Shown here piece after piece: positions 18,604 to 26,938 of a DNA stretch of 64,000 bases. Position numbers and translations under genes: made by a program. Position 1 is the stretch's first letter. Each line of letters opens with the position of its first letter. The DNA is from Solitalea agri. Its GTDB lineage: Bacteria; Bacteroidota; Bacteroidia; Sphingobacteriales; Sphingobacteriaceae. Location of the stretch: the NCBI RefSeq assembly GCF_023914155.1, contig NZ_JAMWYS010000061.1:1-64000 (forward strand). Direction: 5' to 3'. Under the pieces are notes generated by a model. It had not been told where the DNA came from. It saw nothing but the letters and a program-made list of their open reading frames with translations, and did no database searches.

Positions 18604-21600
18604 TTATTGAAAGTTTGCACGAACACCTACGTTATATGTTGAAATGTTTGGATACGCAGTACCTCTTCCATCTCCTAATTCTGGATCCCAGAATTTCCAT
18701 TTTGAGAAGGTTAATAAATTGGTTCCGTTTACAAATAAGCGCAAGCGTTTTATCGCAATTTTATTCAAAGAGTGTCCATCAAAGTTATAGCCTAACTCTG
18801 CGCTTTTTAAGCGTAGATAATCGGCACGACGAATCCACCAGGTGCTTGAATAATAGTTAGTAGTTACAGTCTGATTGGTTGATAAACGTGGATAGAAGGC
18901 ATTAGGATTAGGATTTTCAGGCGTCCATCTATCAAGAACTTCTGAATACATGTTGCCCATAGTTGCTCCTTCCGAGAAAGGCTGAGTAGCATAACCGGCT
19001 GAATAACTAAAGTCCATCATACCTGCACCCTGGAAAAATAGACTAACATCAAACCCTTTGAAGCCCCCGCCAATATTTAAGCCATAGATAATGCGTGGTA
19101 TATTACCCAGGCCGATAGCCGTTACATCATCATCATTGATTTTCCCATCACCGTTCAAATCTTTATACCTGATATCACCCGGCCTTACATCTCCGCTTTG
19201 TTGAGCTGCATTATCAATCTCATTTTGATCCTTAAACAATCCTAGCGCTACATAGCCAAAACGTTGGCCGATTGCGTGACCAGTTTGATTTTGATATGCA
19301 TATCTCCAAGGAGGCAAGCCATCATAAACGGCTAAGTTTTTATTCATATTGAAGGTACCTCTGAACGTAATGAAGTTCTTCGGAGACCAGTTACGGGTAT
19401 AATTTAAGGTAACATCAATACCTCTATTTTTCGTTTTACCAACATTGCCATATGGAATACTTCCATAAGTATAACCAGAGTTATATGGGAGCGTATAATC
19501 TTTCATTAAAATACCATCCCTTTTTTCGTTGAACAATTCCACGATCAATTCAAGGTCATTTCTGAAAAGATTCATTTCAAAACCCAAGTTTTGACGATAA
19601 GCAGTTTCCCAACGAACATTGCTACCTACCAAACCTTCTTTGTAACCATTGATATAACCTCCTCCAGTTTCGCCAAATGAATATCCGTCACCATCTTGTA
19701 TCCTTGTAATATACATGAAGCGGCCGTCAGGATCGTTAAGAACATTCAAACTTGAGTTTCCGGAAGTACCATAGGAATAGCGCAGTTTTAAATGAGGAAT
19801 GTATTCGCTTATTGATTTAAAGAACTTCTCATTCGACACTACCCAACCAGCACCAATTGATGGAAATAATCCAAAACGATTAGCGGGCGCAAAGTTTTCG
19901 GAACCGGTATAACCGAAATTCGCTTCGGCATAATATTTATCCTTAAAACCATAATTAGCTCTTCCCACCAAGCCTCTTTGACGATAAGGGATTGCTAATA
20001 ACCATTTATTTACATGATCTGTTGCATCGCTATAATCAGACTGATTAACCAATATCATTGCTGAAACATCATGTACACCAAACTTATTTGCATAGTTTAA
20101 AGCAGCTTCGGTATAGAATCGTCTGTCGCCGAAGCGTTTTAGATCAAATGACAAATATTTTTCACCTGGATGAGTAATGCTGGTAACCAAACTACCATCA
20201 GGTCCCCTGCCATCAACCGCATTCGCATAATAAGTGGGCAATGTTCTAGTCCTGATTAAATTATTAGTTGCATTAACGTCAACTGCAAACATTGCAGAAG
20301 TTGATAAGCCCTTAATAATTTCACTCAGGTCCTGGTTAACCTTAATATTTGATCGTATCTGATTTTTATAGGTATTGGTAAACCCTGATTGCGTTAAATA
20401 CATATACGGGCTGGCTACTGTTCCTGATAGTTGCGGCCACTGCCCGTTTGAATATTGCTTCGGAATAATATGGGGTGCCGTATTAGTTGCAACATCAAAA
20501 ATTGATTCAGGATTTCCAGAATCATAACCTGGTGCATTAATATTAGAAATATAACCATTAATACCTAGGTCTAACTTGGTAGTTTTGGTAACATTAACCC
20601 CCACATTACTGGTAAAGTTAAAACGATCTAGTTTTAAATCAGAGTTATATGACTGAATGGCATCGCTTTTAAATTGTCCAACTTCTCCAAAATAACCAGC
20701 AGATATATAGTAGTTCGCATTTTCTGAACCTCCGTTTACATTAAGGGTAAATCTATTATTATGACCATAATTATTAAACAGCTCTTTATACCAGTTAACG
20801 TTTGGATAGATATCTGGGTCAACACCACTTGCATGTTTTTCTATTTCTTCTGCTGTATAAAGAGGCGATTGTCCACGCGTTACCAAGCCTTCATTGTAAA
20901 GGGTCATAAACTGGGGTGCATTCAGAAACTTTGGCAATGAAGTAAACTGTGAAAAAGCCTGGTTAAACTCCGCATTAATTTGAGGCTTCCCAATTTTACC
21001 TTTTTTGGTATGTATTAAAATTACGCCATTGGCACCACGGGTACCATAAACAGCCGTTGCTGAAGCATCTTTTAAAACCGTAAAGCTTTCAACATCTTCC
21101 GGATCAATATTATTAATAGATCGATCAGGCACTCCGTCAACTACCAATAATGGCGATTGTGGGCTGCTTGCGAAAGTAGCTACACCGCGAATAAAAATCT
21201 CTGAACCATCAGCACCTGGCGCACCGCTTCTTTGAGTCGCCACAATACCGGCCAATCGGCCTGCAAGGGCTGTTGTAAGGTCTCTTACCGGAACTTTTAA
21301 TTCGGATGGTTTAATTGTAGCTTGCGAACCAACAACGCTAATTTTCTTTTGTTTACCATAAGCAACAACAGCTACAGCTTCCAACTCCTTTTCCTCAGGC
21401 ACTAATTTTACGTTAATGTCTGCTGTACCGGAACGAACAGTAATTGTCTGTTTTTTGTAACCAATGAACGAAAACTCAATGGTACTACCCACTTCGGCCT
21501 GAATTGAATATTTACCATTAACGTTTGTTACAGTAGCTGTACTGGTGCCTTTGATACTAACCGTTACACCAGGTAAAGGTTGGCCAGTTTCATCTTGTAC

Positions 21601-22011
21601 AATTCCGGAAACTTTCACCAAAGCAACCTCCGTTACAGGCGCAACTACATCCTTAACTGCTTTAGGCTGTACAATAACTGTATTTTTAACGATAGTATAA
21701 GCTAAAGGCTGATTCTTAAAAATTTGATTTAAGGCATAATCAACACTTACATTATTAACCTGCACCGAAACAGGTTTTGCTTCTTTAAGCACTTCTGTAT
21801 CATAAAGAAAATTATAGCCCGTAGATTTATGTAAGCGTTTGAATAGTTTTTCTAATGAAATATTTTTTTCAGATATACTAACCTCTTGCCCACTCGCAAA
21901 ACTTACCTGCAGAAAGGTGGTAATCATCATAATAAGGGTAAGTTTCATAACCAGTAGGAATTTGAAAATTTTACCATTTGTTTTAAATAACTTTTCAGTA
22001 TAAAAAATCAT
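18604..22011 (-). CDS. SusC/RagA TonB-dependent outer membrane receptor with STN signalling domain
   Basis: TonB-dependent importer of the PUL, 1135 aa. Order of domains: a signal region (about 1-43), an STN secretin/TonB short domain (about 60-115; SLEKLFKRLHKSTGYNFLYD), a carboxypeptidase-regulatory-like domain (about 130-210; GQPLPGVTVSIKGTSTATVT), a plug (about 225-350; DPEDVESFTVLKDASATAVY and GTRGANGVILIHTKKGK), and a 22-strand barrel. The STN domain is the kind that contacts a FecR anti-sigma factor, and fecR/fecI lie immediately upstream. An inner Met at codon 22 could also begin the signal peptide. Confidence 0.95.
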   Translation of the reverse strand: MIFYTEKLFKTNGKIFKFLLVMKLTLIMMITTFLQVSFASGQEVSISEKNISLEKLFKRLHKSTGYNFLYDTEVLKEAKPVSVQVNNVSVDYALNQIFKNQPLAYTIVKNTVIVQPKAVKDVVAPVTEVALVKVSGIVQDETGQPLPGVTVSIKGTSTATVTNVNGKYSIQAEVGSTIEFSFIGYKKQTITVRSGTADINVKLVPEEKELEAVAVVAYGKQKKISVVGSQATIKPSELKVPVRDLTTALAGRLAGIVATQRSGAPGADGSEIFIRGVATFASSPQSPLLVVDGVPDRSINNIDPEDVESFTVLKDASATAVYGTRGANGVILIHTKKGKIGKPQINAEFNQAFSQFTSLPKFLNAPQFMTLYNEGLVTRGQSPLYTAEEIEKHASGVDPDIYPNVNWYKELFNNYGHNNRFTLNVNGGSENANYYISAGYFGEVGQFKSDAIQSYNSDLKLDRFNFTSNVGVNVTKTTKLDLGINGYISNINAPGYDSGNPESIFDVATNTAPHIIPKQYSNGQWPQLSGTVASPYMYLTQSGFTNTYKNQIRSNIKVNQDLSEIIKGLSTSAMFAVDVNATNNLIRTRTLPTYYANAVDGRGPDGSLVTSITHPGEKYLSFDLKRFGDRRFYTEAALNYANKFGVHDVSAMILVNQSDYSDATDHVNKWLLAIPYRQRGLVGRANYGFKDKYYAEANFGYTGSENFAPANRFGLFPSIGAGWVVSNEKFFKSISEYIPHLKLRYSYGTSGNSSLNVLNDPDGRFMYITRIQDGDGYSFGETGGGYINGYKEGLVGSNVRWETAYRQNLGFEMNLFRNDLELIVELFNEKRDGILMKDYTLPYNSGYTYGSIPYGNVGKTKNRGIDVTLNYTRNWSPKNFITFRGTFNMNKNLAVYDGLPPWRYAYQNQTGHAIGQRFGYVALGLFKDQNEIDNAAQQSGDVRPGDIRYKDLNGDGKINDDDVTAIGLGNIPRIIYGLNIGGGFKGFDVSLFFQGAGMMDFSYSAGYATQPFSEGATMGNMYSEVLDRWTPENPNPNAFYPRLSTNQTVTTNYYSSTWWIRRADYLRLKSAELGYNFDGHSLNKIAIKRLRLFVNGTNLLTFSKWKFWDPELGDGRGTAYPNISTYNVGVRANFQ

Positions 22012-22082
22012 ACATTTGATAGTTAGGGTTTAAGTAAATAGATTCTTAGTAGGATAAGCATTTAATGAACAACCCCTTTATA

Positions 22083-22108
22083 ATCAGGGGCATGGCAGTG
22101 CTCCTGAT
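22083..22108 (-). other. Hairpin between fecR and susC
   Basis: ATCAGGGGCA and TGCTCCTGAT pair with one mismatch around a 6-nt loop. There is no U-tract on the minus strand, so it may be an RNA processing or stability element rather than a terminator. The gap from 22012 to 22140 contains no TAnnTTTG on the minus strand. Confidence 0.4.
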
Positions 22109-22140
22109 TTCTCATTGTTGTCCATGTAATCATGTAGAAA

Positions 22141-23286
22141 TCATGGCATAACAATAACCCTCCTTCCTTCTATTTTAAAGTGAACTGAACCGGTTAACTC
22201 AAGCATACTCAAAACATCTTTTACATTTTTAAATCGAGAGATTGAGCCACCGAATGTTTTATTTATTTTATTTCCGTTGTAATCAATGTCTATATTATAC
22301 CATCTGGCTATCTTGTTCATTACGGTTTCCAAACTTTCATTATTAAACATGAAATAGCCGTTTTTCCAGGCAATTGCTTCTTCAGTATCTACCTCTATTA
22401 CACTGATTTTTTGTTGATTAACAATCATTTGCTCCCCAGGCTTTAATGTTTTTGAGTCACTTGAATTGATTAAGCCTGCTTTCACACTGCCTTCAAGAAG
22501 AGTCGTTTTTGTATTCCCATTATCATTATATGCATCGATGTTAAAATGGGTTCCAAGTACTTCAACCTGTTGATTTTGAGTAATTACTTTAAATGGATGA
22601 GTTTTATCTTTGGCAATTTCAAAATAACCTTCCCCAGTAAGCTCCACCTTTCTTTCAGTGCCCTTAAACACTGTTGGATACTTTAAAGATGAAGCTGCAT
22701 TGAGCCAAACCTTTGACCCATCAGGTAAATTTATTTGGTATTGCCCTCCTCTTGGAGTTTCAATAGAGTTATATGATTCTGTTTGAATGCCATCATTATC
22801 ATTGTTAGCAGCAATAGTATAGACCAATTGCCCATCCTTGGTTTTAGTTATCTTAATATTACCTTGTTGAGCTATTTCACCGATATTAACAGCATTTAAC
22901 AAAACCTTTGAGCCATCCTGAAGTGTAAGTGTAGCCTCATTTCCTCCAGGTTTAATGACTTGGCTTGAAACCACTTTGTTTCCCAGTATGTCATTATTAT
23001 TTCTAAAATAAACCACTAATGAACAGGCAATTAACAAGCAGGATGCAATAGCTATTTTAGCCCAATGGCGGTTAAATAAATTCTTTTCTTTCTTATCAAT
23101 TTCACTCCTAATGCGCTCATAAATAGATGTCCGAACTTCTTCGTATTCACCGTGTTCACTATCATCCCAATCCTGCCCATTCTTTTGGAATGCGTCGTAC
23201 TGCTTAAATAACAGCTCTTGTTCCTTAGGATTTGCCTTTCCCTTTAAGAACTTATCGATTATTTCGAAAAACAGCTTTTTATCCAT
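22141..23286 (-). CDS. FecR-family anti-sigma factor
   Basis: Inner-membrane regulator that holds the ECF sigma factor and relays the signal from the STN domain of SusC. The 381-aa protein has a cytoplasmic N-terminus, one membrane segment (about 93-110; IAIASCLLIACSLVVYF), a periplasmic FecR domain (GGQYQINLPDGSKVWLNAAS, ATLLEGSVKAG-like segment) and a C-terminal DUF4974/STN-like domain (ETVMNKIARWYNIDIDY). It lies between fecI and susC on the same strand. No housekeeping -7 element is seen in the 206 bases upstream. Confidence 0.92.
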   Translation of the reverse strand: MDKKLFFEIIDKFLKGKANPKEQELLFKQYDAFQKNGQDWDDSEHGEYEEVRTSIYERIRSEIDKKEKNLFNRHWAKIAIASCLLIACSLVVYFRNNNDILGNKVVSSQVIKPGGNEATLTLQDGSKVLLNAVNIGEIAQQGNIKITKTKDGQLVYTIAANNDNDGIQTESYNSIETPRGGQYQINLPDGSKVWLNAASSLKYPTVFKGTERKVELTGEGYFEIAKDKTHPFKVITQNQQVEVLGTHFNIDAYNDNGNTKTTLLEGSVKAGLINSSDSKTLKPGEQMIVNQQKISVIEVDTEEAIAWKNGYFMFNNESLETVMNKIARWYNIDIDYNGNKINKTFGGSISRFKNVKDVLSMLELTGSVHFKIEGRRVIVMP

Positions 23287-23492
23287 ATTTGATTGTATCT
23301 ATATGTATGTACCAATAAACAGCAGTACCCCCCAATGAAAATGAAAGAAAATGTTAATTTTTTATTAACAAAAAGATATAATGTTGATTATCAGTAAAAT
23401 AGTTCAACCTTAATTAAACCTTGGAAAAACGGAATTAAATAAAGACAGGGGTATGGGAAGATTCAGAAAGATATTAATTGATACTCAGGGAA

Positions 23493-24080
23493 TTATTTCC
23501 AATTATTAAGGAGGAAAAGGGCTGAAAAGAATAAAACATCGCCCATAGATGAACGTACCCTACGCAAGGCTATTGTTAGGTGATTTTCAACAGTTTTGGG
23601 TGATATGCCTAATCGTTCCGAAATTTCTATGTTTGACAATTGTTCTTTTCGGCTTAAAACGAATACCTGTTGACATTTCTCGGGCAATGTTTTAATTGCT
23701 TGATCTAACCTGTTATGTATATCCAGAGCTATTATCCTATTCTCTGAATTGTTTTCATTAAACATCCTCTCAACCTCTTCAAATAACTCTTCATGGGCTT
23801 TACCGTCGCGAATAGCTTTGAATACTTGAAAACGAACCGCGGTGTGTAGATAAGATTTTAAATTTTGAATTTCCTGAACATGACGTTTAAGCCATAATTG
23901 CACAAAAATTTCTTGCACAATATCCTCTGCCTCATGTTTGTTTCTCAAAAGGTTGTAAGCAGAAAGGTATAAACCGCTCCAATATTTATTATAGATTTTC
24001 TCAAATGCAGACCGATCATCGTTTTGCATAAACGACAATAGCTCATGATCTGGCCATATTTCTATATTTTCAATACCCAC
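23493..24080 (-). CDS. FecI-type ECF RNA polymerase sigma factor
   Basis: ECF sigma factor, 195 aa, expected to drive the downstream fecR-susCD operon when released from FecR. Region 2 is at about 20-85 (RSAFEKIYNKYWSGLYLSAY, AEDIVQEIFVQLW) and region 4 at about 125-180 (LPEKCQQVFVLSRKEQLS, ISERLGISPKTVENHL). The start is GTG at 24080: an in-frame stop lies two codons upstream, and no ATG precedes region 2. The C-terminus ends in a hydrophobic run (VLFFSALFLLNNW), common in this Bacteroidota group. Confidence 0.92.
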   Translation of the reverse strand: MGIENIEIWPDHELLSFMQNDDRSAFEKIYNKYWSGLYLSAYNLLRNKHEAEDIVQEIFVQLWLKRHVQEIQNLKSYLHTAVRFQVFKAIRDGKAHEELFEEVERMFNENNSENRIIALDIHNRLDQAIKTLPEKCQQVFVLSRKEQLSNIEISERLGISPKTVENHLTIALRRVRSSMGDVLFFSALFLLNNWK

Positions 24081-24191
24081 GGTTTATTTTAGAGGAAAAC
24101 TTCAAAAAGGAGCGGCAATATATCGAAATTTTTACACCTTCAAAGTATTTCTAAAAAACCTTAGTAAAAAAGATAAACCTTTCAAAAACAA

Positions 24192-24863
24192 CTAATCCTT
24201 AATTCCATCCAACCATGCCTTCACCTGTCGCTCCCAGCGTTCTTGTTCCGATTCAATTAACCCATGCCTTGTTTCATTGTCGTATTTTTCTTGTAAGCGG
24301 TTCATTTCTCTATAAGCTTGTATATACTGATATTGAATGATACTATCATAATCGGCATCTAAATCAGTTTCCAGTAAACGTTGTTTGAAACGCTCAGTAA
24401 TCAGGTAGGTAATATCAAAGTGTCGTTGCTCATGAGCCAAGGCGTAATTGTTTTTTGAATTTTCATGTACCCATGAAAAAGGTTTAATGAAATATACTTC
24501 GAGTCTGATAGCTATAATTGCGGTATCGTTACTGTATCTTATTTTGCCTGTATAACCAAATCCGGTAAAAGCAGCGGCCGAATAAGAGCTGGTTGCTCTG
24601 GGTGCAGCTTTAAAATCAGACCAAACTAGAAGTCTTTGTGGATTGTAAAATAAAGTGTCAGTTAAATCACCGGTTCTGTTTTCAAAAGAAAGCTTATAGT
24701 ACGAAACACTCCGTTCTTTTTTAGTGTTTACAGTTTGTGAAAGCGCTATAAATGAAGTACATAGAAGTAATAAAAAACCTACAACTGCACCCAATAGTAT
24801 TCTTAAACTACTTTCAATCAACCGTGTTTCTTCATTAAAAAAGCTATAAATGTAGTTTCGCAT
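24192..24863 (-). CDS. DUF922-like membrane-anchored putative metalloprotease
   Basis: Predicted envelope protein of 223 aa with one N-terminal membrane segment (about 22-42) and the motif HEQRH at 144-148, which fits the HExxH zinc motif. The context LVWSDFKAAP and HFDITYLITERF resembles DUF922-type putative secreted proteases. The C-terminal third is charged and helical. It is divergent from the thioredoxin-like gene with only 47 bases between start codons. Substrate unknown. Confidence 0.6.
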   Translation of the reverse strand: MRNYIYSFFNEETRLIESSLRILLGAVVGFLLLLCTSFIALSQTVNTKKERSVSYYKLSFENRTGDLTDTLFYNPQRLLVWSDFKAAPRATSSYSAAAFTGFGYTGKIRYSNDTAIIAIRLEVYFIKPFSWVHENSKNNYALAHEQRHFDITYLITERFKQRLLETDLDADYDSIIQYQYIQAYREMNRLQEKYDNETRHGLIESEQERWERQVKAWLDGIKD

Positions 24864-24910
24864 AATCTCGGCAAACTATTTGTTGATGCTTGCAAAATTT
24901 TTACCACAAA

Positions 24911-25498
24911 ATGAACTTGCTCTCTAAGGTATTTAAGATCTTATTTCCGCTATTTATAATTATTGCCTGTAGTGCAGCTGTATATCTTTCAAACTACTTA
25001 AAATATATCGACTCAAACGATATCAAATTTATCAACCCGAAACAAAAACTAGCTTCATTTAAAGAAATTACCGAACTGCCACAATTCAAAAACAAAGTGG
25101 TAGTAATTGATATCTGGTCGGTAAGCTGTGGTCCGTGTTTAAAACAGTTAAAAACCGCTTATGATTTTAAGAGAAAAGTAGCGAGTAAGGATGTGGTGTT
25201 TCTTTATATTTCTTACAACAATCGGTTTAGGCTCGATCGCCAATTGAAGTGGAAACAAATTATTGGTGAAAATAAATTATTTGGTTACCATTTAGAGGTT
25301 GATTCAAAGCTATACGATAAACTTTGGACAGAAATTAATTCCCCAACCGTTACTTCAATTGCGGTTCCACGATATTTGATCTTAAATAAGCAGGGACAAT
25401 TAGTGAATAATAATGCTGCCGGACTAGATTCTCCTCAACAGTTTCTGCAACAGATTCAGTCAGCACTCGATACGACTGCTGTGCTTGCAGTACGATAA
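24911..25498 (+). CDS. TlpA-like thioredoxin-fold envelope protein
   Basis: Thiol-disulfide redox protein, 195 aa, with the CxxC motif CGPC at 73-76 in IDIWSVSCGPCLKQL. It is anchored by an N-terminal hydrophobic segment that could be either a transmembrane helix or a lipoprotein signal (IIIAC, Cys20). The start is the ATG at 24911; the in-frame codon at 24890 is TTG and would add seven residues. The cis-Pro region is VPRYLILNKQGQLV. It likely acts in the periplasm as a reductase or in cytochrome maturation; no partner gene is nearby. Confidence 0.8.
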   Translation: MNLLSKVFKILFPLFIIIACSAAVYLSNYLKYIDSNDIKFINPKQKLASFKEITELPQFKNKVVVIDIWSVSCGPCLKQLKTAYDFKRKVASKDVVFLYISYNNRFRLDRQLKWKQIIGENKLFGYHLEVDSKLYDKLWTEINSPTVTSIAVPRYLILNKQGQLVNNNAAGLDSPQQFLQQIQSALDTTAVLAVR

Positions 25499-25525
25499 AT
25501 TTATTCTTCTATCTTCGCATGCATT

Positions 25526-25978
25526 ATGCGAGCAGTAATTCAACGAGTTTCAGAAGCATCAGTTAAAATTAATGGCAGAATTAATGGTTCTATAGATACA
25601 GGACTTTTAGTTTTATTAGGTATTGAAGATGTCGACACGCAAGAAGACATTCAATGGTTAGCACCAAAGATTGCCAACATGCGCATTTTTAGTGATGAAA
25701 ATGGCTTGATGAACAGATCACTGGCCGATGTGGATGGTAATATTTTACTGATCAGTCAGTTTACATTGTTTGCCTCTACTAAAAAGGGAAACCGCCCAGG
25801 TTTTACCCGCTCTGCCAAACCTGCACATGCCATTCCCCTGTATGAAGCCTTTATTAAAGCTCTGGAAACCTTAACGAATAGAAAGATTGAGACCGGAGAG
25901 TTTGGTGCAGATATGAAGGTTAGTTTGGTAAATGACGGACCTGTTACCATTATATTGGATACGAAGAATAAGGAGTAA
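25526..25978 (+). CDS. dtd: D-aminoacyl-tRNA deacylase
   Basis: Removes D-amino acids (and Gly from tRNA-Ala) mischarged on tRNA. The 150-aa protein is full length and has the two DTD signature stretches: SQFTLFASTKKGNRPGFTRS in the middle and the C-terminal NDGPVTIIL. A near-consensus -7 element TATCTTCG ends 8 bases before the ATG. In related genomes it is usually next to a mazG-like gene; here a GxxExxY pseudogene lies between them. Confidence 0.95.
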   Translation: MRAVIQRVSEASVKINGRINGSIDTGLLVLLGIEDVDTQEDIQWLAPKIANMRIFSDENGLMNRSLADVDGNILLISQFTLFASTKKGNRPGFTRSAKPAHAIPLYEAFIKALETLTNRKIETGEFGADMKVSLVNDGPVTIILDTKNKE

Positions 25979-25989
25979 AGCTCAAATTA
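25977..25989 (+). repeat. Left copy of a 13-bp direct repeat flanking the GxxExxY pseudogene
   Basis: AAAGCTCAAATTA, identical to 26457-26469. The left copy overlaps the dtd stop codon. Confidence 0.6.
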
Positions 25990-26040
25990 TTTCAAATTAG
26001 TCGAATTGCACGAATTAAGGTATAGTGATTAAACAATCCA

Positions 26041-26415
26041 TTAAAAAATAACACGTTGAAACTCTAAAGAAGGGGTGCCAAAATTGATGATTATACCTAA
26101 TTTCAGGTTTGAAGCTTTCTAATAGTTTACGGTCTGCAAAATAAAAGAATCTATAATCAATGAGGCTGTTTTGATCTCCAGGATTATTGAATTATTCACA
26201 ACAAAATCAGCATAATACTTATGTTTTAAAACTACATCCTTATAGGTTATTGAATATTCCTTTTCCCTTTCAAAGTGAATCTTCTTTTTATTCAATTCAT
26301 ATTCTAAAGCATCCTTATAAACAATTTCTTTAAATCCGTGCCCTAAAGTACGGTGAATATCCATGCAAGTACCAATAAGGTCATAGGACTCCTTTTTAAA
26401 TAAGATTTCAGTCAT
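26041..26415 (-). pseudogene. GxxExxY-family gene with one in-frame amber codon
   Basis: The frame from the ATG at 26415 encodes the family signature GFKEIVY (G-x-x-E-x-x-Y) and continues through HFEREKEYSITYKDVVLKHK and YADFVVNNSIILEIK. It then meets TAG at 26119-26121 right after QTVNY. Beyond the stop the same frame goes on with KASNLKLGIIINFGTPSLEF and QRVIF to a TAA at 26041, which is the normal family C-terminus. The full frame is 124 codons, with TAG at codon 99 where a Leu would be expected (TTG or TTA to TAG). The simplest reading is a recent nonsense pseudogene. Family function is unsettled; a nuclease-like fold has been suggested. Confidence 0.85.
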
Positions 26416-26456
26416 GACAAACCATAGATGTTAACTTAATTTAACTGTTTATCAGG

Positions 26457-26469
26457 AAAGCTCAAATTA
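26457..26469 (+). repeat. Right copy of the 13-bp direct repeat
   Basis: AAAGCTCAAATTA, identical to 25977-25989 and 480 bases from it. The next 70 bases contain further AATT-CGTG-like units (AATTAGTGTAATTCGT, AATTCGTGTTCT) up to the mazG-like start. Confidence 0.6.
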
Positions 26470-26542
26470 ATTCATCGAATAGAAATTATTAAAAATTAGT
26501 GTAATTCGTTTAATTCACAATAAATTCGTGTTCTAAAAAATT

Positions 26543-26869
26543 ATGGAGATCAAAGAAGCCCAGGAACTAATCGATAAATGGATCAAAACTACCGGCGTTA
26601 GGTATTTCAGTGAGTTGACCAATATGGCTATTTTAACTGAAGAAGTTGGAGAGGTTGCGCGATTAATGAGCCGTATGTATGGTGATCAGTCCTTTAAAGA
26701 AAGTGATAAACACAAAGAGTTAGCGGATGAACTGGCAGATGTGTTATGGGTTTTAATTTGTATTGCCAACCAGACTAACGTTGATCTGACAACTGCCCTT
26801 GAAAAGAATTTAGAGAAAAAAAATATTCGTGATGCCGAGCGCCACAAGAATAATGAGAAGCTGAAATAA
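26543..26869 (+). CDS. MazG-like nucleotide pyrophosphohydrolase
   Basis: Small (108 aa) all-helical NTP pyrophosphohydrolase of the MazG/dCTPase superfamily. The metal-binding Glu set is in ILTEEVGEVARLMSR (E-x-x-E) and the downstream acidic motif is ELADELADVLWVLICIAN (E-x-x-D). It is the single-domain Bacteroidota form and probably hydrolyses non-canonical nucleoside triphosphates. It would normally be beside dtd. Confidence 0.85.
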   Translation: MEIKEAQELIDKWIKTTGVRYFSELTNMAILTEEVGEVARLMSRMYGDQSFKESDKHKELADELADVLWVLICIANQTNVDLTTALEKNLEKKNIRDAERHKNNEKLK

Positions 26870-26880
26870 GGTCGATTAAG

Positions 26881-26937
26881 ATAGTCCATTGTCCATTGAA
26901 AAGGCTTAATAATTCGCCTATGGTCTATGGACCATTA
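26881..26937. terminator. Imperfect palindrome between convergent mazG-like and comB-like genes
   Basis: ATAGTCCATTGTCCATTG (26881-26898) pairs with CTATGGTCTATGGACCAT on the far side at 14 of 18 positions, with an inner AGGC/GCCT. It fills the 69-base gap between two convergent stop codons. There is no clear U-tract. The GTCCATTG word is repeated in tandem within one arm. Confidence 0.5.
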
Positions 26938-26938
26938 A

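Noticed and set aside
24890-24910. TTG start for the TlpA-like protein
   Set aside because: It adds seven polar residues before the hydrophobic segment and overlaps the divergent promoter region; the ATG at 24911 is preferred.
26119-26415. A complete 98-aa GxxExxY protein
   Set aside because: The family normally extends about 25 residues further, and exactly that sequence follows the TAG in frame, so this is a truncated product of a broken gene.
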